Program-made: the position numbers and the translations under genes
The notes under the pieces: generated by a model
Database searches by the model: none
Told to the model about the DNA's origin: nothing
The model's input: the letters and a program-made list of their open reading frames with translations, nothing else
Part shown: piece by piece, positions 47,797 through 57,375 of the stretch
Layout: every line of letters starts with the position of its first letter
Position numbering within the stretch: the first letter of the stretch is position 1
Assembly: GCF_038051945.1 (NCBI RefSeq)
Contig: NZ_CP150302.1
Coordinates: 1,798,001-1,862,000 of the forward strand
DNA length: 64,000 nt
Direction: 5' to 3'
Source of the DNA: Paenibacillus sp. FSL H3-0469
GTDB lineage: Bacteria > Bacillota > Bacilli > Paenibacillales > Paenibacillaceae

Positions 47797-47915
47797 GTAA
47801 GCGTGGACTTCTTGAATTTAGTTCGTACAAAACTGCTTCGGAAGCATAGGCTTAGTTTGGTAAGCGTGGACTTCTTGAATTTGCTTCGTACAAAACTGGC
47901 TTCGAAAGCCAGCCA
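47797..47915. repeat. Two tandem 63-bp repeats with terminal hairpin inside the bkd cluster
   Basis: GTAAGCGTGGACTTCTTGAATTT recurs at 47797 and 47860 (63 bp apart). The second copy ends in CTGGCTT-CGA-AAGCCAG, a 7-bp hairpin. They occupy the bkdAB-bkdB gap (47776-48143). The rest of the gap has GTTGTATTTCGTGCAGCATTC and a similar TTGCACATTCTGCAACATTC, but no gene. Confidence 0.85.
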
Positions 47916-48143
47916 TGAAATCCTGCACTTAATACAACATTCGCTCATACAAATCTGCCCAAAATCAAAAATGTTGCTCAAAACGCAGCAATTCTCTTCA
48001 TTCGGTTGGCTGAGCGGACATATTGTTGTATTTCGTGCAGCATTCTTCCCAATTCACTGTATATTTCATATCCAAGTTGCACATTCTGCAACATTCTTGC
48101 CCGGGCCCGGGTCACGGTGTCCCGGAAGGATAAATTATTTAAC

Positions 48144-49130
48144 TTAGTACTGCGCCAGACGCAGCATTTCAGCCTTGACCTTGTCCTTGCTGAGCAGGAA
48201 GAATTTCTCCATCGGCGGTGAGATCGGCATCGCCGGAACATCAGGTCCGCACAGGCGGAAGATCGGGGCATCGAGGTCGAACAGACAGTGCTCGGCGATA
48301 ATCGCCGCCACTTCAGCGCCGATACCTCCGGTCTTGTTGTCCTCATGGACAATCAGCACCTTGCCGGTCTGCCGGACAGCGGCAATAATCGCCTCGCGGT
48401 CCAGCGGCTGGAGGGTACGCAGATCCAGGATATGTGCGGTGACGCCATGCTCCTTCTCCAGCTCCTCCGCTGCCTGCATCGCAAAATGCAGCGGCAAGCT
48501 ATACCCGATCACCGTAATATCGCTGCCTTCACGCAGCAGATTCGCTTCACCAATCGGCACGGTGTAGTCGCCTTCCGGCACATCGCCCTTGATCAGCTTG
48601 TAGCATTTCTTGTTCTCGAAGAACAGCACCGGATCAGGATCACGGACAGCCGCCTTGAGCAGGCCCTTGGCATCTGCTGCCGAATAAGGAGCCACAATCT
48701 TAAGTCCCGGCGTGCCGAAGAAGATCGACTCCGGGCACTGCGAATGGTACAGCCCGCCGAAGATGCCGCCGCCGATCGGCGCACGGATGACGACCGGACA
48801 GTTCCAGTCATTATTGGAACGGTAACGGATTTTGGCTGCTTCACTGATAATCTGGTTCGTTGCGGGCAGCATGAAATCCGAGTACTGCATCTCGGCAATC
48901 GGCTTCATGCCGTACATCGCGGCACCGATGGCCACACCTGCAATGGCAGATTCCGCAAGCGGTGTGTCCAGCACCCGTTCTGCGCCGAACTGCTCCTGCA
49001 AGCCTTTGGTCGTTGTGAAGACGCCGCCCTTCACGCCGACATCCTCACCCAGCACGAACACTGACTCATCGCGCTCCATCTCTTCCTTCATCGCCAGCCG
49101 GATTGCATCGATATATTCCATCATCGCCAT
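48144..49130 (-). CDS. bkdAB: Branched-chain 2-oxoacid dehydrogenase E1 beta subunit
   Basis: This 328-aa subunit has the transketolase pyrimidine-domain features (EYIDAIRLAMKEEMERDESVFVLGEDVG, QYSDFMLPATNQIISEAAKIRYRS) and a C-terminal transketolase domain (VHEDNKTGGIGAEVAAIIAE). It forms the alpha2beta2 thiamine-diphosphate E1 with BkdAA. It starts three bases after the bkdAA stop. Confidence 0.95.
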   Translation of the reverse strand: MAMMEYIDAIRLAMKEEMERDESVFVLGEDVGVKGGVFTTTKGLQEQFGAERVLDTPLAESAIAGVAIGAAMYGMKPIAEMQYSDFMLPATNQIISEAAKIRYRSNNDWNCPVVIRAPIGGGIFGGLYHSQCPESIFFGTPGLKIVAPYSAADAKGLLKAAVRDPDPVLFFENKKCYKLIKGDVPEGDYTVPIGEANLLREGSDITVIGYSLPLHFAMQAAEELEKEHGVTAHILDLRTLQPLDREAIIAAVRQTGKVLIVHEDNKTGGIGAEVAAIIAEHCLFDLDAPIFRLCGPDVPAMPISPPMEKFFLLSKDKVKAEMLRLAQY

Positions 49131-49133
49131 GGC

Positions 49134-50165
49134 TTAAGCGCCCCCCTTCAGGCCGGATTCATCGTAGACATGCAGCAGCGTATCTTCCGGTTTCGGGAAC
49201 GGCGCATTCTCCGCGTAGGTTATAGCTTCTTTCAGTTCAAGATTATATTCGGCAGCCAGATCACGCTCCTGCTCGTCACTCCATAGACCGAGTCCGGTAA
49301 GATAGGTGCGGAACGCGGCGATGCCGTCTTTTGCCCAGTTCTCATCGACTTCCTCCTGCGTCCGGTAAGCCAGATCGTTATCCGAGGTGGAGTGCGGCGA
49401 CAGGCGGTACATCATTGCTTCAATCAGGGTCGGGCCTTCTCCGGCCAGCGCCCGTTCGCGGGCTTCCTTCACCACGCGGTACACCTCCAGCGGATCATTG
49501 CCGTCCACCCGGATGCCGGGGAAACCGTAGCCAAGCGCACGGTCGCTGACCTTGCCGCCAAGCTGCTTGTGGGCCGGAATCGAGATCGCATACTGATTGT
49601 TCTGGCAAAAAATAATCATAGGCAGCTTATTCACACCGGCAAAGTTACACGCTTCATGGAAATCCCCCTGGTTGCTGGAGCCTTCCCCGAAGGTGACGAA
49701 GGAGACGAACTTCTTCTTCTGCATCTTCGCCGCCAGCGCGAAGCCTGCTGCATGCGGAACCTGGGTCGTGACCGGGCTGGAGCCCGTTACAATCCGCAGG
49801 CGCTTGCTGCCGAAGTGGCCTGGCATCTGCCGGCCGCCGCTGTTCGGATCTTCCGCCTTGGCGAACACGGACAGCATCAGCTCGCGCGTGGTCATTCCAA
49901 CAGAGAGGACAAATGCATAATCCCGGTAATACGGAAGGAAATAGTCGTTCTCCCGGTCCAGTGCAAATGCCGCCGCAACCTGTGCCGCCTCCTGCCCGAT
50001 GCCGGATACATGGAAATTGATCTTGCCCGCACGCTGTAACAACAGACTGCGTTCATCATATTTTCGTCCGAGCTGCATGAATCTGTACATATCGATAACC
50101 TGGCCGTCTGTGAGTCCAAGCTGCTTATGTCTGTTAACGGTGTCTACAGTACCTTGGGATTCCAT
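49134..50165 (-). CDS. bkdAA: Branched-chain 2-oxoacid dehydrogenase E1 alpha subunit
   Basis: This 343-aa subunit has the thiamine-diphosphate motif as GEGSSNQGDFHEA...CQNNQYAIS and the phosphorylation-loop region YRLSPHSTSDND. It decarboxylates branched 2-oxo acids from Val, Leu and Ile. It is downstream of lpdV with a 294-bp spacer (50166-50459), in which nothing is recognised. Confidence 0.95.
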   Translation of the reverse strand: MESQGTVDTVNRHKQLGLTDGQVIDMYRFMQLGRKYDERSLLLQRAGKINFHVSGIGQEAAQVAAAFALDRENDYFLPYYRDYAFVLSVGMTTRELMLSVFAKAEDPNSGGRQMPGHFGSKRLRIVTGSSPVTTQVPHAAGFALAAKMQKKKFVSFVTFGEGSSNQGDFHEACNFAGVNKLPMIIFCQNNQYAISIPAHKQLGGKVSDRALGYGFPGIRVDGNDPLEVYRVVKEARERALAGEGPTLIEAMMYRLSPHSTSDNDLAYRTQEEVDENWAKDGIAAFRTYLTGLGLWSDEQERDLAAEYNLELKEAITYAENAPFPKPEDTLLHVYDESGLKGGA

Positions 50166-50459
50166 ATAAGAGGTACCTCCTTGAAAGTATTGCCGGCGCC
50201 AGCTTCCAGCCCCCGCTATCTCTAACCGGTTCAGGACGCGTCCGCCAGGCGGATTGACCTTAATATTATTATATATGCCCTGATCCTATCACCAGGTACT
50301 AAATTCATTATAATCGTTTTCCCGGCAAAAAGAAAAGCCAAAATCCCTCCGCCATGCAGAAGCACTGGAAACGAACAAATATAGCCGGTATGGAGCGATA
50401 TTGGCGCAGTACGCGCCTTCCGCTCCCTCCGGCCTTCTTGTTAAGCTCTCTATCGCACG

Positions 50460-51881
50460 CTAGAATCCGATTGCTCTTCCATCTACCGCCAGCATCGCCT
50501 CGCCCAGAACCTCCGACAGTGTCGGATGGGCATGTACAGCCTCCCCGACCTCCCAAGGTGTGGCATCCAGGATCTGTGCCAGCGCCGCTTCACCGATCAG
50601 ATCGGTCACATGCGGGCCGATCATCTGCACGCCGAGAATATCCCCGTTCTTCGCGTCCGCTACTACCTTCACGAAGCCGTCCTTCATGCCATAGACAATG
50701 GCTTTGCCGATCGCGGAGAACGGGAACTTCCCGGTCACCGTCTCACGGCCGAGCTGCTTCGCTTCCTTCTCCGTGTAGCCGACACTTGCCACTTCCGGCC
50801 GTGTATAGACACAGCGCGGAACCAGATGGGCTTCATACGGATGGAGCGCTTCACCGGCCAGATGGTTGACGGCACGGATGCCCTCATGGCTGGCAGCATG
50901 AGCCAGCTGCAGTCCGCCGATACAATCGCCAATCGCATAGATATGCGGTTCACCCGTCTGCATATTGGCATTTACCGCAATGACACCTGTGTCGAAGCGG
51001 ATATCTGTATTTTCAAGCCCGAGATTCTCAATATTCGCTACGCGTCCCACGGATACGAGCAGCTTGTCAGCCGACAGGCTCTGGCTCTGCTCCCCCTTGC
51101 GGGCTTCAATCGTAATTCCTGTCTCTGACACCGTGCAGGTCTCGGCATCCACCGTTGTTCCGGTGAGCACCCGGACTCCGCGTTTCTTCAGCAGGCGCAG
51201 CAGCTCGCGGGCCACCTCTTCGTCCTCCTGCGGCAAAAGCTGTCCGGCTGTCTCGACAACAGTCACCTGTACACCAAAATCAGCCAGCATCGACGCCCAC
51301 TCTACACCAATCACTCCGCCGCCTACGATAATGATCGATTCCGGCAGCTCCGTAAGCGTCAGCGCTTCCTCACTGCTCAGAATTACCTTGCCGTCGGGCA
51401 CAAGGCCCGGCAGAACGCGCGGGCGCGAGCCGGTAGCGATAATGAGATTCGTAGAGACCACGGTCTCCATCTCGCCATTCTCCAGCTCCACAGCCACTGC
51501 GCCGCTTCGGGGAGAGAAGATCGAAGGACCGATAATCCGGCCTTTGCCCTTCAGTACCTGAATCTTGTGCTTGCGCATCAGATACTGCACCCCTTGATGA
51601 AGCTGCTCCACTACTGCTTCCTTGCGCTGCTGTACTTTGGGGAATACCAGCTTAGTGCCCGTAGTCTCTATACCGTAGCTTTCGCTCTCGTTGATTTCAG
51701 CCAATACCTCTGCACTGCGCAGCAGTGATTTGCTGGGAATACAGCCGCGGTGCAGGCAGGTTCCGCCCAGCTTGTCCATTTCAATAACGATAACGGATTT
51801 GCCCAGCTGCGCAGCGCGGATCGCTGCTACATAACCGCCGGTGCCACCGCCAAGTATCGCTACATCACAGGTCATTGTCAT
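50460..51881 (-). CDS. lpdV: Dihydrolipoyl dehydrogenase (E3)
   Basis: This 473-aa flavoprotein has ILGGGTGGYVAA (FAD), the redox disulphide in GGTCLHRGCIPSK (Cys42, Cys47), an NAD motif VGGGVIGVEWA and the C-terminal His-Glu dyad in HAHPTLSE. It reoxidises the E2 lipoyl group. The ATG follows GGAGG by nine bases. It is named lpdV because it heads the bkd genes; it could also serve other complexes. Confidence 0.93.
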   Translation of the reverse strand: MTMTCDVAILGGGTGGYVAAIRAAQLGKSVIVIEMDKLGGTCLHRGCIPSKSLLRSAEVLAEINESESYGIETTGTKLVFPKVQQRKEAVVEQLHQGVQYLMRKHKIQVLKGKGRIIGPSIFSPRSGAVAVELENGEMETVVSTNLIIATGSRPRVLPGLVPDGKVILSSEEALTLTELPESIIIVGGGVIGVEWASMLADFGVQVTVVETAGQLLPQEDEEVARELLRLLKKRGVRVLTGTTVDAETCTVSETGITIEARKGEQSQSLSADKLLVSVGRVANIENLGLENTDIRFDTGVIAVNANMQTGEPHIYAIGDCIGGLQLAHAASHEGIRAVNHLAGEALHPYEAHLVPRCVYTRPEVASVGYTEKEAKQLGRETVTGKFPFSAIGKAIVYGMKDGFVKVVADAKNGDILGVQMIGPHVTDLIGEAALAQILDATPWEVGEAVHAHPTLSEVLGEAMLAVDGRAIGF

Positions 51882-52048
51882 GATATGTATCCTCCAGTCA
51901 TTCCTCTTGAATTCAGTTCAATCTATTATATTGTACTCTCTTTCGGGAGTAATACAAAACCTACAAACGTCATGTATTCATGGACTTTTGCAGGTTAAAG
52001 CGTTATCATATGGGTGAATTCAAACGGCTGCGAAGAGGAGCGACTGTG

Positions 52049-52354
52049 ATGAAACTGCTAATTTCACGCTTCATTGCCATCCTTATTCTGGTAATCCCCG
52101 GCCTCCTGGCCATGACGGGCTTCCTGATGATGAAAGATGATCTGTTCAATTATTTCGCCATGCATGGCGATGAGACTGCTATTCCCAAATTTGCGTGGCT
52201 GCATTTCGGCGGCGGACTGCTCTTATTCCTGGCGGGCATGACCTTCCTCGGCGGCTGGATTCTAACCCGAGACCGCAAAAAGAACTACGTAGGCCCCCGC
52301 TTCCGGGAGAAGCAGCAAACGCAGCAGCCCCCGTCCACCGAAGCCCGCTCCTAA
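52049..52354 (+). CDS. DUF2627 (YqzF family) small membrane protein
   Basis: This 101-aa protein has two membrane helices (about residues 8-27 and 50-70), a loop MKDDLFNYFAMHGDE and a polar Gln/Pro tail. AGAGGAG precedes ATG 52049 by eight bases; the frame is open further upstream but without a site. Proteins of this family lie near bkd genes in Bacillus, as here. Function is unknown. Confidence 0.8.
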   Translation: MKLLISRFIAILILVIPGLLAMTGFLMMKDDLFNYFAMHGDETAIPKFAWLHFGGGLLLFLAGMTFLGGWILTRDRKKNYVGPRFREKQQTQQPPSTEARS

Positions 52355-52367
52355 TCCTACAACTGAA

Positions 52368-52418
52368 ACAGGGGATGTCTCAAGCCATGAACGAACCGGC
52401 TGCTGAAGCATCCCCTGT
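52368..52418 (+). terminator. Terminator between DUF2627 and ABC exporter genes
   Basis: The 10-bp stem ACAGGGGATG/CATCCCCTGT is followed by TGGTTATT. The flanking genes are convergent. Confidence 0.65.
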
Positions 52419-52482
52419 TGGTTATTGATCACCCGCTATGAGTTACCTGCTGGACACGCCCGCTCTCTCACTCAGCGCTCAT

Positions 52483-54330
52483 TCACTCTCCAGCCGCTTC
52501 CTTGCTCCCCCGCACCAGCTCGCTGTAGAGGCCGCCCTGCTGAAGCAGCTCCTCGTGCGAGCCCTGCTGAAGCAGGCGTCCGCCCTCAAGCACCAGGATG
52601 CGGTCGGCCGCACGGATCGTGCCCAGCCGGTGAGCGATGACGAAGCTGGTCCTCCCGCGCATCAGCGCCTGGAGCCCTTCCTGAATCTTAATCTCAGTCA
52701 CCGTATCGATGCTGCTTGTCGCCTCATCCAGCACCAGCATGGACGGATTCGCCAAAATTGCCCGGGCAATAGCCAAGAGTTGCTTCTGTCCCTGGCTGAT
52801 GCCGCTGCCGTCCACAGACAGCATCCGGTCGTACCCATCTTGAAGTCTCATGATGAAGGCATGGGCATTGGCCAGCTTCGCGGCCTCCTCCACCTCTTCA
52901 TCGGTTGCACCCAGCCGGCCGTAGCGGATATTATCGCGGATTGTGCCTTTGAACAGGAAGGAGTCCTGGAGGACGAAGGCCATATGGCTGCGCAGACTCT
53001 CGCGGGTGACCGTTGACAGCTCCCGCCCGTCCAGCGTAATACTGCCACGACTTGGGTCGTAGAAGCGGGACAGCAGGCCGATTAGCGTTGTTTTGCCGGC
53101 ACCGGTAGGTCCAACCAGCGCAATCATCTCTCCGGGCTTCGCCTCGAACGTAATTCCCTGGAGCGTATCGGCGCCACCTTCATAAGAGAAGGACACATCC
53201 GTGAACTTTACGGCTCCCTCCACATGTTCCAGCTTCACCGCCTCGCCTTCATCCCGGGCCTCCGTCTCCTCATCCAACACCTCGAAAACGCGCTCCGCAC
53301 CGGCGATAGCTGATAGCAAGGTATTCCACTGGTTCGCGAGATCATTCAGCGGCCGGGTGAACTGGCGGGCATATTCGGCAAAAGCAATAATAATCCCCAC
53401 TGTCACCAGCCCGCGGATCGCCAGCAGCCCCCCGACTCCGGCCACGATGGCAAAGCTCAGATTGTTCAGACCATTCATCAGCTTGGGAATGAAGCCCGAA
53501 ATCGATTGCGCCCAATACCCCGACAGCATAATCCGTCTATTACGCTCTCTGAAGCCGGTAATTACCCGCTCCTCCTGCGAGAAGGCTTTGATAATCCGCT
53601 GCCCGGACAAGGTCTCTTCAATGAACCCGTTCAGCTCCCCCATGTTCCGCTGCCGCTCCTTGAAGAGCGGGCCGGTACGCCGGGTAATCCAGCGCATGCC
53701 CAGCATCATCAGCGGCACCACAATGAAGGTCAGCAGCGTCAGCAGCGGGCTTAGCCACAGCATGACGCCCACCGTTCCCACCAGCGTCAGAATACTGGAA
53801 AAGATCTGAATCGCCGAGCTGTTCAGCGTCGAGCTGATATTCTCAATATCATTGGTCAGACGGCTCATAATCTCCCCCTGCTGCCTGCGGTTGAAGAAGG
53901 AGATCGGCAGGCGGTGCAGGTGCGAGAACAGATCGGTCCGCATCCGGTAGACCGTCTCCTGGGCCACCTCGATCATCCAGACATTTTGCAGCCAGGAGAC
54001 CAGAGAATTCAGCAGGTAGACGAGCGCCAGAACCAGCAGGAAGACAGCCCACGTTCTGCCGCCCTCCCCGCCGAGATAATCGTCCACTGCCCGGCTGATC
54101 AGGTAAGGTCCAAGGAGGGACAAGGCTGAGCTTAGCAGAACCATGAACAGCACTAAGATCAGCTTTGTCCGGCGTTCGGCGAGATACGTCCATATGCGGC
54201 CTAGTGTGCCCGACCAGTTCTTGGCCTTCGCCTTCGGCTTCCGGCTGCCCATCGCCCCGAAGATTTTGGCTTCGCCGTGGCCTACCTCCAGCTTCGGATA
54301 GCGGAACGGCTCAATGAGTGCTTTGAACAT
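52483..54330 (-). CDS. ABC exporter half-transporter with canonical Walker B, degenerate signature
   Basis: This 615-aa protein has a membrane domain (about residues 55-340) and an ATPase domain: Walker A GPTGAGKTT (407-415), signature GISQGQ (510-515, LSGGQ altered), Walker B VLDEATSSID with the catalytic Glu. ATG 54330 has GGGGAGG six bases upstream and overlaps the partner gene's end by 20 bases. With the other half it forms a heterodimeric type IV exporter resembling BmrCD/YheHI, usually linked to drug or lipid export. The substrate is unknown. Confidence 0.92.
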   Translation of the reverse strand: MFKALIEPFRYPKLEVGHGEAKIFGAMGSRKPKAKAKNWSGTLGRIWTYLAERRTKLILVLFMVLLSSALSLLGPYLISRAVDDYLGGEGGRTWAVFLLVLALVYLLNSLVSWLQNVWMIEVAQETVYRMRTDLFSHLHRLPISFFNRRQQGEIMSRLTNDIENISSTLNSSAIQIFSSILTLVGTVGVMLWLSPLLTLLTFIVVPLMMLGMRWITRRTGPLFKERQRNMGELNGFIEETLSGQRIIKAFSQEERVITGFRERNRRIMLSGYWAQSISGFIPKLMNGLNNLSFAIVAGVGGLLAIRGLVTVGIIIAFAEYARQFTRPLNDLANQWNTLLSAIAGAERVFEVLDEETEARDEGEAVKLEHVEGAVKFTDVSFSYEGGADTLQGITFEAKPGEMIALVGPTGAGKTTLIGLLSRFYDPSRGSITLDGRELSTVTRESLRSHMAFVLQDSFLFKGTIRDNIRYGRLGATDEEVEEAAKLANAHAFIMRLQDGYDRMLSVDGSGISQGQKQLLAIARAILANPSMLVLDEATSSIDTVTEIKIQEGLQALMRGRTSFVIAHRLGTIRAADRILVLEGGRLLQQGSHEELLQQGGLYSELVRGSKEAAGE

Positions 54331-56053
54331 GCTGCGCCTCCCCTGTCTGCGATTGATAGATTTTGCGGTACAGCGCGGACTCATCCATTAGCTCGGAATG
54401 GGTCCCCTGCGCAATCAGCCGTCCTTCGTCCAGCAGCAGAATCAGATCCGCCGAGGCGGTTGAGCTGATTTTCTGTGTGATCAGGAAGGTCGTGCAGGAC
54501 AACTTCTTCAATTCTGCCAGCAAAAGTCCCTCCGTCACCGCATCAAGCGCACTGGTGCTGTCATCCAGAATCAGAATCGCCGGTCTGCGCACCAGCGCCC
54601 GCGCAATGCTCAGACGCTGCTTCTGCCCGCCCGACAGATTGACTCCGCGTTGCCCGAGGGCAGTATCGTAGCCTTGCGGCAGCGCCGCAACCGTGTCATG
54701 AATCTGCGCTGCCGCCGCTGCCTGCTCAATCTCTGCCTGACTCGCCGCTGCATTCCCCCAGGCTATATTCTCCCGGATCGAGCCGGTGAACAGGAGCACC
54801 TCCTGCGGTACATAGCCAATCGAGCCCCGTAAGGTCTGCATATCCATCTCCGTATGCTTCTGTCCGTCCACCAGGATGCTGCCGCTGCCGCATTCATACA
54901 GCCGGGGAATCAGCGTTACCAGAGAGGTTTTGCCTGAGCCGGTCGCGCCCATAATCGCCACACGTTCACCCGGCTGCACCGAGAAGGAGATGTCCTCCAG
55001 CACCTTAATGTCACTGCCGGGATAGCTGAAGCTGACCTGCTGGAATTCAACCTTGCCTTGGACAGCCGACGTTATACCTTCTCCTGAAGTCATGCCCAGC
55101 TCGCCAGGACCTTCACTTGCCGCCATCACTTCAGCGATCCGTCCGGATGATGCCCGTGCGCGGGAGAAGCTTACCATGATCCAGGAGAGCGCTGACAGCG
55201 CTCCCATCGTACGCAGCGAATAGTTAATGACAGCAACCGTCTGGCCCAGCGTAGCATCCCCTGCAGAGATCTCAATACGCCCAAACCACAGCACGGCCAA
55301 AATCCCGGCATTGACGATGATCATAATGAACGGTGTTGAGGTCTCGGTGAGCCTCAGCGCAGCAACAGTCGATCTCATCAGCTCTCCGCTGAACGTCGCG
55401 AACCGCCCGATCTCATGGCCCATCCGCACAAATACACGGATCAGCCGGATTCCGGTCAGATTCTCCTGAATAACACCATTCACGCCGTCAAGCCTCGTCT
55501 GCACATTGCGGAACAGCTCGGACGCCCTGCGCATCAGCCAGATCATAAATATCACCAAGAACGGCAGGGTCACGGTCAGCAGCAATCCCAGCTTGATATG
55601 TACAACAAGCGCCATAATCACGCTTCCGATCACAACCAGCGGAATACGGGTCATGAACCGCAGCCCCATGAATATCGTATCCTGTATTTGTGTTACATCC
55701 CCAGTAAGGCGGGTGATCAGGGATGAGGTAGGGAAGCGGCTAAAAATATCGTAAGAGAACGACTGTACCTTTTCATACAGTTCGTCACGCAGGTCGAACG
55801 CGAACCCCTGACTGGTATGCGACGCAAAAAAGGAGCTGAGTATTCCCGCCACAAATGCCACAGCGGCACTCCCGACCAGCACACCGCCCCACAGCCAGAC
55901 GACAGCCGTGTCCTGTTGCCGGATACCGTCATCAATGATTTTGGAGATCAGCAGCGGCTGCGACAGCTCCACGGCCAGCTCAATCAGCATCATGACCAGC
56001 GCGGCAATGGCAGCGACCCGGTATTTTTTAAGAAAAGTCAACATTAGCTTCAT
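54311..56053 (-). CDS. ABC exporter half-transporter with degenerate Walker B
   Basis: This 580-aa protein has six membrane helices (about residues 15-290), Walker A GATGSGKTS (369-377), an intact LSGGQ (473-477) and Walker B ILDDSTSALD, where the usual catalytic Glu is Asp. Together with the partner's altered signature this gives one working and one degenerate ATP site, typical of heterodimeric exporters. It begins 18 bp after a small coiled-coil gene, probably co-transcribed. Confidence 0.92.
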   Translation of the reverse strand: MKLMLTFLKKYRVAAIAALVMMLIELAVELSQPLLISKIIDDGIRQQDTAVVWLWGGVLVGSAAVAFVAGILSSFFASHTSQGFAFDLRDELYEKVQSFSYDIFSRFPTSSLITRLTGDVTQIQDTIFMGLRFMTRIPLVVIGSVIMALVVHIKLGLLLTVTLPFLVIFMIWLMRRASELFRNVQTRLDGVNGVIQENLTGIRLIRVFVRMGHEIGRFATFSGELMRSTVAALRLTETSTPFIMIIVNAGILAVLWFGRIEISAGDATLGQTVAVINYSLRTMGALSALSWIMVSFSRARASSGRIAEVMAASEGPGELGMTSGEGITSAVQGKVEFQQVSFSYPGSDIKVLEDISFSVQPGERVAIMGATGSGKTSLVTLIPRLYECGSGSILVDGQKHTEMDMQTLRGSIGYVPQEVLLFTGSIRENIAWGNAAASQAEIEQAAAAAQIHDTVAALPQGYDTALGQRGVNLSGGQKQRLSIARALVRRPAILILDDSTSALDAVTEGLLLAELKKLSCTTFLITQKISSTASADLILLLDEGRLIAQGTHSELMDESALYRKIYQSQTGEAQHVQSTH

Positions 56054-56071
56054 CGAAGATACCCCATTTGC

Positions 56072-56305
56072 TTATTCGTAGAGCGCATCCCGCAGGCGGG
56101 TAGACATGGCAGAGCCTTGTCCCGACTTCAAAATGACCCGGCGCAGTGCCTTGTTGCTGCGGTTCAGCTCAGTGAGCTCGGCCAGCATGTCTTCCAGTAA
56201 ATTCTCCGTACCCGGGATAAGCTCCCCCTTCTCCCGCAGTGCATTAATCCGTTCCTTATATTGCTCCAATTTCTCTGTCACCTGACTAACTTCCCTTCTG
56301 TTCAC
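56072..56305 (-). CDS. Small coiled-coil protein, uncharacterised
   Basis: This 77-aa protein starts at GTG 56305, six bases after AGGAG. It is highly charged and helical (VTEKLEQYKERINALREKG, MLAELTELNRSNKALRRVIL), with heptad-like hydrophobic spacing, so a coiled coil is likely. No family is recognised. It lies just upstream of the ABC exporter pair in the same direction. Confidence 0.65.
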   Translation of the reverse strand: MNRREVSQVTEKLEQYKERINALREKGELIPGTENLLEDMLAELTELNRSNKALRRVILKSGQGSAMSTRLRDALYE

Positions 56306-56463
56306 TATATTCTCCTGCTGAAGACACAATTGCGTTTATTATAGCACATCCCGGGCGGAAACAATGTTTGCACTGGCTACTCCGGCCCCGAGTATGATAC
56401 TCTAGTAAGGTCGATTTTTTGGTCGTGTAGCAGATTAGCTGAACAGTGAAAGGACAGATGGAC

Positions 56464-57033
56464 GTGGCACAATTATTTTTCAGGTATGGAGCTATGAACA
56501 GCGGCAAATCCATTGAGATTCTCAAGGTTGCCCATAATTATGAAGAGCAGGGCAAGTCGGTGCTCCTCTTCACACCTTCCATTGATAACCGGGATGAAGT
56601 GGGATACATCTCCTCCCGGATCGGACTGCGCAAGCAGGCCATTCCTATCGACGAGCAGACCGATATTTTCAGCATGGTCAGCAGCAGTCTGCCGAAGCCC
56701 CACTGTGTGCTGATCGACGAGTGCCAGTTCCTGAGCAAGGACTGCATCCTGCAGCTGGTGCGCATTGTGGATGAGCTGGACATTCCGGTGATGGCCTTCG
56801 GCCTCAAAAACGATTTCCAGAACAATCTGTTCGAAGGCAGCAAATATATGCTGATCTACGCTGACAAGATTGAAGAAATGAAGACCATCTGCTGGTTCTG
56901 CGCACGGAAAGCCACCATGGCGCTGCGCGTCGAGAACGGCAAGCCGGTATACAGCGGCAAACAGATCCAGATCGGCGGCAATGAAGCCTATTACCCGGTC
57001 TGCCGTAAATGCCACAAGAATCCTCCATTGTAA
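56464..57033 (+). CDS. tdk: Thymidine kinase
   Basis: This 189-aa type II thymidine kinase starts [15 protein letters not shown]; the P-loop is at residues 9-16, the DECQF motif carries the catalytic Glu, and zinc cysteines lie in CWFC and CRKC. GTG 56464 is nine bases after AAAGGA and matches the family's start; two earlier in-frame starts are too close to that site. It phosphorylates thymidine and deoxyuridine, complementing the salvage operon at 34-38 kb. It is divergent from the coiled-coil gene. Confidence 0.95.
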   Translation: MAQLFFRYGAMNSGKSIEILKVAHNYEEQGKSVLLFTPSIDNRDEVGYISSRIGLRKQAIPIDEQTDIFSMVSSSLPKPHCVLIDECQFLSKDCILQLVRIVDELDIPVMAFGLKNDFQNNLFEGSKYMLIYADKIEEMKTICWFCARKATMALRVENGKPVYSGKQIQIGGNEAYYPVCRKCHKNPPL

Positions 57034-57056
57034 AATACCCTAATATACAACATTAA

Positions 57057-57091
57057 AACGCACTCCAGCCCTAATCCGGCCGGAATGCGTT
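57057..57091 (+). terminator. Terminator of tdk
   Basis: AACGCACTCC faces GGAATGCGTT with one mismatch. It is followed by TGTTTGTTC. Confidence 0.65.
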
Positions 57092-57105
57092 GTTTGTTCT
57101 CCCGT

Positions 57106-57360
57106 CTATTGAATCGCTTGAAGCGCCTTATGCTCATCCTCCTTGCGGACGAACAGTTCATGCTGTACCGTAGCCTTTCCGCCGAAGTTAGCACGCCGTG
57201 TTGTCTCTCTCATCCCGCCGTTAATCCGGGAACGGTGCGGGATGCCCTCTGCCGCAAGGCGGCTTTTGACCCGGAAATATTGCCCCTGATCGAAAGTAGT
57301 GTACACTAATGTGCGCTCACGAGGGACAAAGAAATGCCAGATGCCTCTAAGAAAGCCCAC
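57106..57360 (-). CDS. Small protein resembling DUF2007 signal-transducing domain
   Basis: This 84-aa protein starts at GTG 57360, eight bases after GGGAGG. The segment RTLVYTTFDQGQYFRVKSRLAAEGI followed by a C-terminal FVRKEDEHKALQAIQ resembles DUF2007, in which an extracted peptide stretch and a VxxEDxxxA end are typical. It follows the DinB-family gene closely. The assignment is tentative. Confidence 0.5.
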   Translation of the reverse strand: MGFLRGIWHFFVPRERTLVYTTFDQGQYFRVKSRLAAEGIPHRSRINGGMRETTRRANFGGKATVQHELFVRKEDEHKALQAIQ

Positions 57361-57375
57361 ATGCGTCACCTCCCT

